A model generated the notes under the pieces. The model worked only from the letters and a program-made list of their open reading frames with translations. It searched no databases and had not been told where the DNA came from. From Paenibacillus sedimenti (GTDB lineage Bacteria; Bacillota; Bacilli; Paenibacillales; NBRC-103111): DNA of 64,000 nt. The position numbers were made by a program, and so were the translations under genes. The stretch is from the NCBI RefSeq assembly GCF_014534655.1, contig NZ_JACVVD010000001.1:682001-746000 (forward strand), given 5' to 3'. Positions 27,264-35,520 of this stretch are shown one piece after another (the first letter of the stretch is position 1; each line of letters opens with the position of its first letter).

Positions 27264-28620
27264 ATCCGAAATCGATACCAAGCGATTGTCCTTATGGCAT
27301 TTATCCTGGCCGCTTGCCATAGAAATGCTGCTTCAATTTCTGATGGGCACGCTGGATTCACTCATGGTCAGCCATATTAGCGATAATGCGGTGTCGGCGG
27401 TCGGTCTTTCTAATCAAGTCATACAGTCCATCATGACGATTTTTTTCCTTATTAACTCGGGCGCGGGCGTTGTTGTTGCCAGAAAATGGGGAGCGGGGAA
27501 AAGGGATGAAGCTCGTAAGACGGTCTTCATGACGTTGAAATTAAACGTCTACGGCGGCATTGTGATGAGCCTCATCTTGTACGCGGCCGCAGAACCTATC
27601 ATTCGAATGATGAACGCTCCGGGCGAAGTGCACGATTACGCTGTTACGTATTTAAGAGTCGTGGGAGCCGGAATGTTTGTAACGCTGCTCCACCTTAGTG
27701 CTTCGGCAGTCATACGCAGTACGGGCAATACACGCGGTCCGATGCTGATCTCGGTCGGCATGAATCTGATTCATCTAGGATCAAATTCGGTTTTGATTTT
27801 CGGATTCATGGGATTTCCTGAATTAGGGATTCTCGGCGTCTCCATTTCAACGGTAGCCAGCCGATCGGTCGCGCTGCTCTGCTGCTTATGGCTGCTCTAT
27901 CAGATTATGAAACCCGGCTTGCGTTGGACTCACTGGAAAGGGATCGACAGGCCTTTGTTAAAAGAAATGCTCTCCATCGGTGTGCCATCGATTTTCACAT
28001 CATTTTCATGGGGGATATCCCAGATCGTCGTACTTTCCATTGTCTCTTCACTGGGGGAAACGCAGCTTGCATCTTATACGTATATGAACGTGATTCAGCA
28101 GCTGCCTTGGGTTATCGGCTCAGCGGTAGGAGCTGCGGTACAAATTCAAGTCAGTCAGTACTATGGAGCCGGGCGGCATGACCTTGTCTATCCATGCCCT
28201 TATCATGGAGCAAGGGTCGGGATGGCGGTCTCGTTTCTTGGCGCGTTAGCAGCTTGGGCATCGGCCCCTGTGTCAATGGGTTGGTTCACATCCAGTCAAG
28301 CTGTGATTGAGACGGCACTGCCTGTATTCGCGTTTTGCTTAGTATGGCAGCCGCTACGCATTTGGACGTATACACTCACGAACGCATTGAATTCAATCGG
28401 AGAAGCGAGGTTCGTTGCGGTCATCAGCGTGCTCGGCATGTGGCTGACGACAACGGCCGGCGCTTATTTGCTCGGCATAGCAGCTGGGTGGGGCATATAC
28501 GGCGTGTTCGGCGCTTTTATGATCGATGAGCTGTTTCGTGCCATACTGGCATGGAAGCGGTGGCAACGAAAAGGGCTTCTCACGTCACGCAATCAAACTC
28601 CAGCCATACTTGAAGCGTAA
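27253..28620 (+). CDS. MATE-family efflux transporter
   Basis: 455-aa protein with about twelve transmembrane helices in two halves, each starting with the MATE pattern (LSWPLAIEMLLQFLMGTLDSLMVSHI in the first half, with DSLMVS). Exports a cation or drug in exchange for H+ or Na+. The ATG at 27253 overlaps the end of the GH42 gene by 11 bp, so they are translationally coupled, an unusual pairing. It is followed by a bidirectional terminator. Confidence 0.92.
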   Translation: MPSKSEIDTKRLSLWHLSWPLAIEMLLQFLMGTLDSLMVSHISDNAVSAVGLSNQVIQSIMTIFFLINSGAGVVVARKWGAGKRDEARKTVFMTLKLNVYGGIVMSLILYAAAEPIIRMMNAPGEVHDYAVTYLRVVGAGMFVTLLHLSASAVIRSTGNTRGPMLISVGMNLIHLGSNSVLIFGFMGFPELGILGVSISTVASRSVALLCCLWLLYQIMKPGLRWTHWKGIDRPLLKEMLSIGVPSIFTSFSWGISQIVVLSIVSSLGETQLASYTYMNVIQQLPWVIGSAVGAAVQIQVSQYYGAGRHDLVYPCPYHGARVGMAVSFLGALAAWASAPVSMGWFTSSQAVIETALPVFAFCLVWQPLRIWTYTLTNALNSIGEARFVAVISVLGMWLTTTAGAYLLGIAAGWGIYGVFGAFMIDELFRAILAWKRWQRKGLLTSRNQTPAILEA

Positions 28621-28626
28621 GAAAGC

Positions 28627-28667
28627 AAAACCCCATTCCCTCCTAACGGAGTACGAATGGGGTTTTT
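28627..28667. terminator. Bidirectional terminator between MATE gene and kdu operon
   Basis: AACCCCATTC / GAATGGGGTT forms a 10-bp stem with T runs on both strands (TTTTT on plus, TTTT on minus) between convergent genes. Confidence 0.87.
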
Positions 28668-28676
28668 GGATTTTGA

Positions 28677-29510
28677 TTAGGATGGCAAAAGACTTCTCAC
28701 ATATTGTATGGTTTCGTCAATCGTTTCATCGGCAAGCTGCTCTAAGGAGATATCGATGCCTGGCTTGTGCTTATGCAATTTATGGAGGAATGATTGTGTC
28801 TGGAAGACGCCTGCGCCTGAGCGGACTTGTTCCAGCTTGTCGCCTTGTACCCTCACATCTTTCAAATGTGTGAGAACGATACGGCTGCCGAAAGTCCCAA
28901 AGGCATGGTCCAGAAAGGCTTCTTGATCGCCGATTGCATCTTGCGGGAGCAAGTTTACAGGATCAAATACGACACCCAAATTGCTGGAAGGGACTTCTTC
29001 CATAATTCTTGCCATCTTCTCCGAGCTGGAAAGTGTGTGCGTGAACACCGGTTCCAGACCGATGAAGACACCCCAGCGTTCCGCTTCCTCGGCGAGTTCT
29101 TCGACGGTTTGCCGAAGCACGGACCAGCCGATCTCCTCGTATCGCTCGGAATCTTGAGCGAAATAGGTGCGCAGATCGCCGGTTTCCGTGGCGACAATTG
29201 AAGTGCCGAAATCCCGCGCGAAGCGAAGATGCTCCTTGAACCGGTCAATATCATGGCGGCGCTGCTCGGGATCGGGATGTACCGGGTTGATGTAGCAGCC
29301 GAGTACGCCGATCCGCAGGCCGGCGCGGCTGAATTGCTCGCCAATGTGATTGGCGAGAGCCGGGCTCAGCTTGCCGAGGCTCGTATCGATATCGCCGATG
29401 GCTTTGCTAAGCGCAAGCTGCACGAAATCGATGCCTCGACCGCTTAGTTTAGCTGTCAGCTGGTGAAGCGGCAGCTGTCCGACGGCATGAGCGAGTGTGC
29501 CGATGCCCAT
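28677..29510 (-). CDS. Xylose-isomerase-like TIM-barrel sugar isomerase/epimerase
   Basis: 277-aa AP_endonuc_2-fold protein. Metal-ligand patterns of sugar epimerases are present: GLEP, VFDPVNLL, LTHLKD and ISLEQ. The ATG directly abuts the stop codon of kduD with no gap, so it is the last gene of the kdu operon. It probably interconverts a keto-sugar or uronate intermediate, but the substrate cannot be assigned. Confidence 0.85.
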   Translation of the reverse strand: MGIGTLAHAVGQLPLHQLTAKLSGRGIDFVQLALSKAIGDIDTSLGKLSPALANHIGEQFSRAGLRIGVLGCYINPVHPDPEQRRHDIDRFKEHLRFARDFGTSIVATETGDLRTYFAQDSERYEEIGWSVLRQTVEELAEEAERWGVFIGLEPVFTHTLSSSEKMARIMEEVPSSNLGVVFDPVNLLPQDAIGDQEAFLDHAFGTFGSRIVLTHLKDVRVQGDKLEQVRSGAGVFQTQSFLHKLHKHKPGIDISLEQLADETIDETIQYVRSLLPS

Positions 29511-30263
29511 CTATCTCGCCATCCATCCGCCGTCCACGCAAACCACGTGTCCGTTCATATAATCCGAAGCTGCAGAAGACAAGAATACGACTGGACCTTT
29601 AAGATCATCCGGCGAGCCCCAGCGTCCGGCCGGGATGCGTTCTGTGATGGATTTCGTACGGTTCTCATCCTTGAGGATCGGCGCCGTATTGTTCGTCGTC
29701 ATATATCCAGGCGCGATTGCGTTGATCTGGATGCCTTTTCCAGCCCACTCATTGGCCAGCGCTTTGGTAATGCCGGCAATCGCGTGCTTGCTAGCCGTAT
29801 AACCAGGCACGTTAATGCCGCCTTGGTAGGTGAGCATGGAAGCGATGTTGATAATTTTGCCGCTTCCGCGTTCCAGCATATGCCTGCCGACAAGCTGGCA
29901 CAGGAAGAAGGCGGAATTTAAGTTCAAATCAATCACATCGTGCCAATCTTGACGGGCATGATCGACAGCCGGTGTACGGCGGATGATGCCTGCATTATTG
30001 ACAAGAATGTCGATGCTGCCATAAATGCCAACGGCTTTGTTAACAACATCATCCAAGATATCTTCATTACTCAAGTCAGCGGCGATAAGCTCTGCCTGTC
30101 CGCCTAATGCGCGAATCGCTTCTACGGTTTGCACGCTTTCTGATGAAGAAACGGCAATAACTTTAGCTCCAGCTTCCGCAAGCCCGATAGCCATCGCTTG
30201 GCCCAGACCGCCTGAAGCGCCTGTTACTAGAGCAACTTTACCTGTCAAATCAAATAAACTCAT
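29511..30263 (-). CDS. kduD: 2-deoxy-D-gluconate 3-dehydrogenase / 2-keto-3-deoxygluconate-forming SDR
   Basis: 250-aa SDR: TGASGGLGQ cofactor motif, NNAG, catalytic Ser in NIASMLTYQGG and YTASK. FDLTGKVALVTGASGGLG and GRWGSPDDLKGPVVFLSS match KduD, which reduces 2,5-diketo-3-deoxygluconate to KDG after KduI. Start ATG 30263 has AAGGAG 8 bp upstream; the in-frame GTG at 30272 overlaps that ribosome site. It is co-operonic with kduI and the DeoR gene. Confidence 0.9.
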   Translation of the reverse strand: MSLFDLTGKVALVTGASGGLGQAMAIGLAEAGAKVIAVSSSESVQTVEAIRALGGQAELIAADLSNEDILDDVVNKAVGIYGSIDILVNNAGIIRRTPAVDHARQDWHDVIDLNLNSAFFLCQLVGRHMLERGSGKIINIASMLTYQGGINVPGYTASKHAIAGITKALANEWAGKGIQINAIAPGYMTTNNTAPILKDENRTKSITERIPAGRWGSPDDLKGPVVFLSSAASDYMNGHVVCVDGGWMAR

Positions 30264-30285
30264 GATTGGCACTCCTTTTTCGTAC

Positions 30286-31056
30286 TTATTGAGTTTCGAC
30301 GCGAACGCCCGCCTGACGGAATTGTTCAGCAGTTTCGGCAGGCAGCGCGCTGTCGGTTAGAATGATCGAAACCTCAGACAAAGCGGCAAACGTTCTTAAT
30401 GCGCATTGTCCGAATTTAAAGTGATCGGCGACGCCATAGACGGTCGCGCTAGACTGAATCAGCGCCCGCTTGTAGTCGACGAGATCGCTTGTATAAATGG
30501 TGAAACCATGCTGCAAATGCACACCCGTAGCGGAAAGGAACGATTTTTGAATGTTGAGCTTGCTGATGTAGGCAGCAGCCTCGGGACCTGCGAGCATATT
30601 GCGCAAGCGGTACCCTCCGGGTACGACCAGTCTGATTTCATCTTTGTGCACGAGCTCAGAGATGATGTACAAGTCGTTGGTCACTACCGTCAGCGGCTGA
30701 TTATCGAGCCGCCTGGCGATCTCCAGCGTCGTGCTGCCGCCATCCAGCGCAATGATGTCGCGGGGCTGGATGTAACGCAGCGCGATTTCGGCGATCTCCG
30801 TCTTCTCGTCCGCATGCTTGACGATCGGTTCCTTCGCTGAAAGAATGCCGAGCTGGTCGCTCTGTGCGAGCATGGCGCCGCCATGAACCCGCACGAGCAG
30901 CCCTTTTTCCTCGAGCTTCGCCAAATCTTCGCGGATCGTTTTCCCGGTGACGGCCAGGCGCTCGCTAAGCTCGTTTACCGTTACTTCTTTTTGTGCCAGT
31001 AGTATTTCCATGATGGTTTCATATCTGCGTAAAGGGTTCATCGGTGTGAATCGCAT
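30286..31056 (-). CDS. DeoR-family transcriptional regulator
   Basis: 256 aa: N-terminal HTH (MNPLRRYETIMEILLAQKEVTV...TIREDLAKLEEKG) and a C-terminal DeoRC sugar-phosphate sensor (IALDGGSTTLEIARRL, VVTNDLYI). Start at 31056 or 31041; neither has a strong ribosome site. It lies between kduI and kduD in one operon and probably represses it. Helically phased direct repeats upstream of kduI are the likely operator. Confidence 0.88.
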   Translation of the reverse strand: MRFTPMNPLRRYETIMEILLAQKEVTVNELSERLAVTGKTIREDLAKLEEKGLLVRVHGGAMLAQSDQLGILSAKEPIVKHADEKTEIAEIALRYIQPRDIIALDGGSTTLEIARRLDNQPLTVVTNDLYIISELVHKDEIRLVVPGGYRLRNMLAGPEAAAYISKLNIQKSFLSATGVHLQHGFTIYTSDLVDYKRALIQSSATVYGVADHFKFGQCALRTFAALSEVSIILTDSALPAETAEQFRQAGVRVETQ

Positions 31057-31080
31057 CCGTTTCTAAAGTTGATATACGGA

Positions 31081-31920
31081 TTATTTTAAGTCTTTCATGG
31101 CAACGGCGTCCATATCTTCGAAAATTTGATTTTCACCGGCCATACCCCAGATGAATGTATAGTTGCTTGTGCCTACGCCGCTGTGAATGGACCAGCTAGG
31201 GGAGATCGCAGCTTGTTCATTGCGCATTACGAGATGGCGAGTTTCTTGCGGTTCGCCCATCATATGGAAAACAACGCCGTCTTCCGGCATATCGAAATAC
31301 AAGTAAACTTCGGAACGGCGGTTATGCGTATGTGAAGGCATTGTGTTCCACATGTTGCCCGGTTTCAGCAGCGTCATCCCCATAACCAGCTGACAGCTTT
31401 TCACGCCGCCGGTATGGATATAACGGTAGATGGTGCGCTCGTTGGAGTTCGTGATGCTGCCCAAGTGAGTCGGAGAAGCTTCGCTGATCGCGATTTTCAC
31501 TGTCGGGTAAGTGGCATGAGCAGGCGTAGAGTTGAAATAGAATTTCGCCGGCTCTGCAGCGTTATCGCTTGCAAACGTAATTTCTTTGGCGCCAAGACCG
31601 ATATAGAGGCCGTCTTTGTTATCCATCGTGTACACGGTTCCGTCTACAGTTACGGTACCTCTAGCACCGATATTGATGATGCCGATTTCGCGGCGCTCCA
31701 AAAAGTAGTCGGCTGCCATGTCTTTTTTGTTGGCTTCCAGTTGAAGTGCTTTGTCAACAGGAACAACGCCGCCAACGATAAAGCGGTCTACATGCGAGTA
31801 CACCATTTTGACTTCGTTTGCTGCAAATAACGTGTTAATTAAAAATTCTTCACGCAGGCGACTTGTATCAAAACTTTTCACTTCTCTTGGGTGTGAAGCG
31901 TAGCGAATATCCATTTCCAT
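31081..31920 (-). CDS. kduI: 5-dehydro-4-deoxy-D-glucuronate isomerase
   Basis: 279 aa, the normal family length. Isomerises 5-keto-4-deoxyuronate, the product released from pectin by lyases and unsaturated hydrolases. The cupin metal site HTHNRRSEVYLYF and the later His in WSIHSGVGTSNY are intact. Start ATG 31920 is preceded on the minus strand by AAAGGAGAG; the longer ORF start at 31947 lies upstream of that site. First gene of kduI-deoR-kduD-isomerase. Confidence 0.96.
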   Translation of the reverse strand: MEMDIRYASHPREVKSFDTSRLREEFLINTLFAANEVKMVYSHVDRFIVGGVVPVDKALQLEANKKDMAADYFLERREIGIINIGARGTVTVDGTVYTMDNKDGLYIGLGAKEITFASDNAAEPAKFYFNSTPAHATYPTVKIAISEASPTHLGSITNSNERTIYRYIHTGGVKSCQLVMGMTLLKPGNMWNTMPSHTHNRRSEVYLYFDMPEDGVVFHMMGEPQETRHLVMRNEQAAISPSWSIHSGVGTSNYTFIWGMAGENQIFEDMDAVAMKDLK

Positions 31921-31954
31921 GTTCAATCTCTCCTTTAGTTTGTTCAAAATGGTT

Positions 31955-31980
31955 TATATAAGTTCATATAAGTTTAAGTT
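31955..31980 (-). promoter_or_regulatory. 10-bp-phased direct repeats upstream of kduI
   Basis: ATATAAGTT at 31956-31964 and 31966-31974, then TTTAAGTT at 31973-31980 (plus-strand reading), lie 36-60 bp before the kduI start and overlap AT-rich -10-like sequence. Direct repeats one helical turn apart are a common DeoR-family operator type. Confidence 0.45.
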
Positions 31981-32106
31981 ACTCCAAATGTGTGAAATAG
32001 GCAAGTGAGAATTTTGAGATGTCGTACATTAGTAAATCGTTATGCATGATTTCCTTTGAATTGGCAAATTACTACATCATCAATAATCACCAGGAGGGAT
32101 TTGGAT

Positions 32107-32259
32107 ATGGATAATAGCCACTATTTTGATCATGGAAGCAACGATACGATTCCGACACCTGATGAAGAGGATACGACACTTAAGGTTAGCGAAGCGGTTG
32201 GGGAATTTATGGACAACATTAGGAAGGCTTTTACGATTAACGACCAGGATGAGCGTTAG
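32107..32259 (+). CDS. Hypothetical acidic small protein (50 aa)
   Basis: Not recognised. CAGGAGGGA at 32090-32098 is a strong ribosome site 8 bp before the ATG at 32107, and a strong terminator follows 37 bp after the stop, so it is likely a real gene. The product is hydrophilic and acidic (PDEEDTTLKVSEAVGEFMD), with no signal or membrane segment and a probable helix in the second half. Confidence 0.6.
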   Translation: MDNSHYFDHGSNDTIPTPDEEDTTLKVSEAVGEFMDNIRKAFTINDQDER

Positions 32260-32296
32260 TGCATTACCGCGGCGTATGCTGCTGCCATGCGCAAAT

Positions 32297-32346
32297 AAGA
32301 AGGGGCTGACCCGGGTAGCTTAGCTACTTATGGGTCAGCCCTTCTT
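32297..32346 (+). terminator. Terminator after the 50-aa gene
   Basis: AAGAAGGGGCTGACCC pairs with GGGTCAGCCCTTCTT (one bulged G). The inner TAGCTTAGCTA can extend the hairpin. The T tract is modest. Confidence 0.75.
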
Positions 32347-32357
32347 GTGGTTGTTTG

Positions 32358-32528
32358 TTAACCCACGGCCATATAGGTAACGCCCCAAAATAAGGCGAAC
32401 CATCTCTCAAAGCCGGGAAGCCCGAACGAAATAAGCATAATGACGATCAGGAGCACCGTCCAGCGAGGGAAAACCTTCGCACGGAAGGTCAAGATGCCAA
32501 GCAGAATCGTACCGAGCAGCAAGCCCAT
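32358..32528 (-). pseudogene. 3' remnant of a membrane-protein gene
   Basis: A 56-codon open frame on the minus strand codes for two hydrophobic helices joined by FRAKVFPRW (GLLLGTILLGILTF, then VLLIVIMLISFGLP), the style of the last helices of small multi-spanning Bacillales membrane proteins. An in-frame TAG lies 18 bp upstream of the only ATG, that ATG has no ribosome site, and nothing similar continues upstream. Best read as the surviving tail of a deleted gene. The rest of 32260-32692 holds only the terminator and the promoter of the next gene. Confidence 0.5.
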
Positions 32529-32645
32529 GCCGGATACATACTATCGTCTCCCCAAATAAAAGACGAAGGTGTCATTCCTATTCTGATCACTCCCGCCAAT
32601 TCCGGGAAATGTCCCTGCGGCGATATACAGATATATGGGTGTCGG

Positions 32646-32651
32646 CTATAA
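32646..32651 (+). promoter_or_regulatory. TATAAT -10 box before the NarL-type kinase
   Basis: A perfect TATAAT lies 42 bp before ATG 32693 and inside the longer open frame that begins at 32609. No clear -35 is seen. It argues that translation starts downstream of it. Confidence 0.4.
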
Positions 32652-32692
32652 TTTCCCTATATGTCCTTGGTTTGGGAAGGCAGGTAGGGAAG

Positions 32693-34807
32693 ATGGCAGC
32701 ACGACTTTTTGTTATCGGATTCAGTCTCATAACGATTCTATGTTTCGCCTCCAGTATCGCGAATTATTTCGAAATCCTTCGCACCGAATGTATCCTTGAG
32801 GCTTGCGGTGAGCTGGGACCGCCGCCAACCACGGTTGAGACTCTTCATCGTTACAATCTTACGCCAGAGTCATATGCCGGCGCACTTGTCATGATCGATA
32901 GCGCTTTAGCATTTATTTTTTATACGGCGGCAGGGATTATTTTCTGGAAATGCAAACGGGAAATGATGGGGTACCTTGCCATACTCGCATTAGTTTCGTA
33001 TGGATCTACCTTTCCTGCTTTGGTCTACCTTGCTTCTGAAGGAAACTGGTTGCTTGCAAGGTGGAACGATGCCGCCCAGGCTGTCGGCTGGATGGCGCTC
33101 TTCTTATTTTTTCTGCTTTTTCCGAACGGGAGGTTTTCACCCCGGTTGACCTATGTCTTATTCATTCCATTTTGCATCATTCAACTATCCGGCTTTATGT
33201 TTCCTGACACAATGTTGAATTTGCATCATTGGTCGGGTTCGGCGAGAATCATTGTATATGCGGCTGCTATCGGACTCATGATTTATTCACAGTTTTATCG
33301 CTATAGAAAAATATCCGCGTCTGAGCAAAGGCAGCAAACGAAATGGGTCGTTTACGGCGTTTCGATATCTTTTATCGGCTTCATCGGGGTTAGTGCTATA
33401 TTCGTTTATCCGGCTTTTGCCGAAACGCCGGTTACTTATTTGTATTTAAACGGTGCGCTGCATCTGTTTGTCGCGATCATTCCCTTCGCACTGACGTTCG
33501 CTGTACTCAGACACCGTCTTTGGGATATTGATCCGCTTGTCAACCGAACGCTTGTTTACGGAGCGTTATCTCTTGCCATTGTGCTGATTTATTCGATCTC
33601 TGTTCTATATTTAAGCAGGCTGTTCCGGACAGAGGGGAACTTCTTCATTTCACTCGCAGCGACATCTGTTGTAGCTGTTCTATTCGTTCCAATCAAAGAG
33701 CGGCTTCAGCGAGTCGTCAATCGGATGTTAAAAGGAAGACACGATGATCCCTACTCCGTTCTCGTCGAACTCGGGGATCAGCTAGTGAAACCGATAGACC
33801 CGGAGGCGATGCTCAGCGTCGTTGCAAGTTCGATACAAGATGCCCTCAGGCTTCCCTATGCCGGTATTTCCATCCGGCTGAACGGACAGGAGTCGTTGGC
33901 GGCTGAGGTTGGCAAGCATAAATTTGAAATACACCAATTCCCGATTGTTCATGGCGGTGAAGAGCTCGGGATGCTCCTTTTATCAAGCCGCTCAGCCGGA
34001 GAAGCTTTCAGTGCGGAGGATCAGAAGCTGCTCCATGTTTTGCTGCGGCAAGCTGGGCCGATTGTTCACAATGTCAATATGACGTTCGGCAACAAACTGC
34101 TGGCGAAGGATTTGCAGGAATCACGCGAGAGGCTCGTGTTGGCCAGAGAAGAGGAACGCCGGCAAATTCGCCGAAATCTACATGATGATCTTGCGCCCCG
34201 ATTGATGTCATTAGCTTTTAATGTTGCAGCTGCAGAGCAATATATTAAAAAAAGCCCGGACACTGCCATCGAATTGCTCGAAGCGCTCAGGAAAACCATT
34301 CGAACAACCGTTGACGATATTCGTACGATGGTCCACGACATGCGGCCGCCGGCGCTCGACGAATTTGGCTTGCTCGGCTCCGTTTACGCGCGGCTGGATG
34401 AGGTGCTCAAGACGTCGGAGCAAATGTCCGCTTCCACAAAATCGGCTCCTTTACAGGTAAGCTTGCATGCTCCCGATGAGCTTCCCGCTCTGCCTGCAGC
34501 GGTTGAGGTTGCCGCATACCGCATCATTACGGAGTCGCTCGTCAACGTTGTGAGGCATGCTCAGGCAACATATTGTGAAGTACATATTCAAGTCCATTCT
34601 TCAACGGAATTGCTGATTGAAGTCATAGACAATGGAATCGGTTTGCCCAATCAGATCAAACCTTCCGGCAATGGTGGGATTGGCATCACCTCGATTCGTG
34701 ACAGAGCGGCTGAATTGGGTGGACAATGCATCATAGAAAGATTGGAATCAGGCGGCACAAGAGTGAAAGCTCGGCTGCCATTTTCACAGGAGGCGGCTAC
34801 TATATGA
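32693..34807 (+). CDS. NarL-type (HisKA_3) membrane sensor histidine kinase
   Basis: 704 aa from ATG 32693 (the frame is open from 32609, but a TATAAT box lies in between). The N-terminal half has about eight transmembrane helices, recalling ComP-like sensors. A GAF-like region (about 390-500) follows, then HisKA_3 with the phospho-His in EEERRQIRRNLHDDLAPRL and a HATPase with DNGIGLP and GGIGITSIRDRA. The stop overlaps the response regulator start (ATGA at 34804-34807). The signal is unknown. Confidence 0.88.
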   Translation: MAARLFVIGFSLITILCFASSIANYFEILRTECILEACGELGPPPTTVETLHRYNLTPESYAGALVMIDSALAFIFYTAAGIIFWKCKREMMGYLAILALVSYGSTFPALVYLASEGNWLLARWNDAAQAVGWMALFLFFLLFPNGRFSPRLTYVLFIPFCIIQLSGFMFPDTMLNLHHWSGSARIIVYAAAIGLMIYSQFYRYRKISASEQRQQTKWVVYGVSISFIGFIGVSAIFVYPAFAETPVTYLYLNGALHLFVAIIPFALTFAVLRHRLWDIDPLVNRTLVYGALSLAIVLIYSISVLYLSRLFRTEGNFFISLAATSVVAVLFVPIKERLQRVVNRMLKGRHDDPYSVLVELGDQLVKPIDPEAMLSVVASSIQDALRLPYAGISIRLNGQESLAAEVGKHKFEIHQFPIVHGGEELGMLLLSSRSAGEAFSAEDQKLLHVLLRQAGPIVHNVNMTFGNKLLAKDLQESRERLVLAREEERRQIRRNLHDDLAPRLMSLAFNVAAAEQYIKKSPDTAIELLEALRKTIRTTVDDIRTMVHDMRPPALDEFGLLGSVYARLDEVLKTSEQMSASTKSAPLQVSLHAPDELPALPAAVEVAAYRIITESLVNVVRHAQATYCEVHIQVHSSTELLIEVIDNGIGLPNQIKPSGNGGIGITSIRDRAAELGGQCIIERLESGGTRVKARLPFSQEAATI

Positions 34808-35466
34808 AAATTTTGCTTGCCGACGACCATCCGTTGTTTCGCGGCGGCGTCCGCAATCTAATCCAAACGACAGACGATTTGGAAGTGATCGGCGAAGCGT
34901 CCACCGGGGAAGAAGCGATTGAAATGGCGCAATCCCTTCATCCGGATGTGATTGTCATGGACATTCGGATGCCCGGCATTAACGGAATCGAAGCGACTCG
35001 TATCATTAGGGAAAAGCTTCCCCACATGAAAATATTGATTGTGTCCATGCTCAAAAACGATAAGTCGGTCTTTATGGCCATGCAAATGGGAGCGAGAGGA
35101 TATGTGCTGAAGGACGCCGGCGAGATGGAGCTGCTGCATTCCATCCGCATGGTAGGAGGCGGCGGGGCTGTGTTCAGCTCCGATATAGCAGAGCGTATGA
35201 TGCATTATTTTGCGGTGCCGCAGCAACCGGAGCCGCGAAATGCCGCGTTATCGGAGCTGACCGGACGCGAAATGGAAATATTGGAGCTGATTGCAGGCGG
35301 AAGCACAAACGCTCAAATTGCGCTCCGCCTTCAATTAAGCGTGAAAACGGTCGCCAATCATGTGACTAATATTTTGAACAAGCTTGAAGTGGCAGATCGG
35401 TACGAAGCAAAGAAGTTATTGAACAAGCCTCGTGAAGGGTTCGGCTTTGAAGAAGAAATTGAATAA
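34804..35466 (+). CDS. NarL/LuxR-family response regulator
   Basis: 220 aa: receiver (ILLADDHPLFRGGV, phospho-Asp in PDVIVMDIRMPGING, Lys in YVLKDAG) and a LuxR HTH (LTGREMEILELIAGGSTNAQIALRLQLS). Start ATG 34804 is coupled to the kinase by ATGA; the in-frame codon at 34726 lies inside the kinase and is not used. The aminotransferase starts 54 bp downstream. Confidence 0.94.
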   Translation: MKILLADDHPLFRGGVRNLIQTTDDLEVIGEASTGEEAIEMAQSLHPDVIVMDIRMPGINGIEATRIIREKLPHMKILIVSMLKNDKSVFMAMQMGARGYVLKDAGEMELLHSIRMVGGGGAVFSSDIAERMMHYFAVPQQPEPRNAALSELTGREMEILELIAGGSTNAQIALRLQLSVKTVANHVTNILNKLEVADRYEAKKLLNKPREGFGFEEEIE

Positions 35467-35468
35467 AT

Positions 35469-35498
35469 ATTCATATAAATGTATAATCATTCATTATC
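35469..35498 (+). promoter_or_regulatory. 10-bp-phased repeats before the aminotransferase
   Basis: ATTCATATAA (35469), ATGTATAATC (35479) and ATTCATTATC (35489) are consecutive related 10-mers 23-52 bp before the start codon. They resemble the repeats upstream of kduI and of the cupin gene. The region is AT-rich, so chance is possible. Confidence 0.3.
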
Positions 35499-35520
35499 CA
35501 TATTTTATGAGGTGATGACG

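Noticed and set aside
32609-32692. Longer N-terminus of the NarL-type kinase from base 32609
   Set aside because: A TATAAT box lies within it and no ribosome site precedes it; ATG 32693 is preferred.
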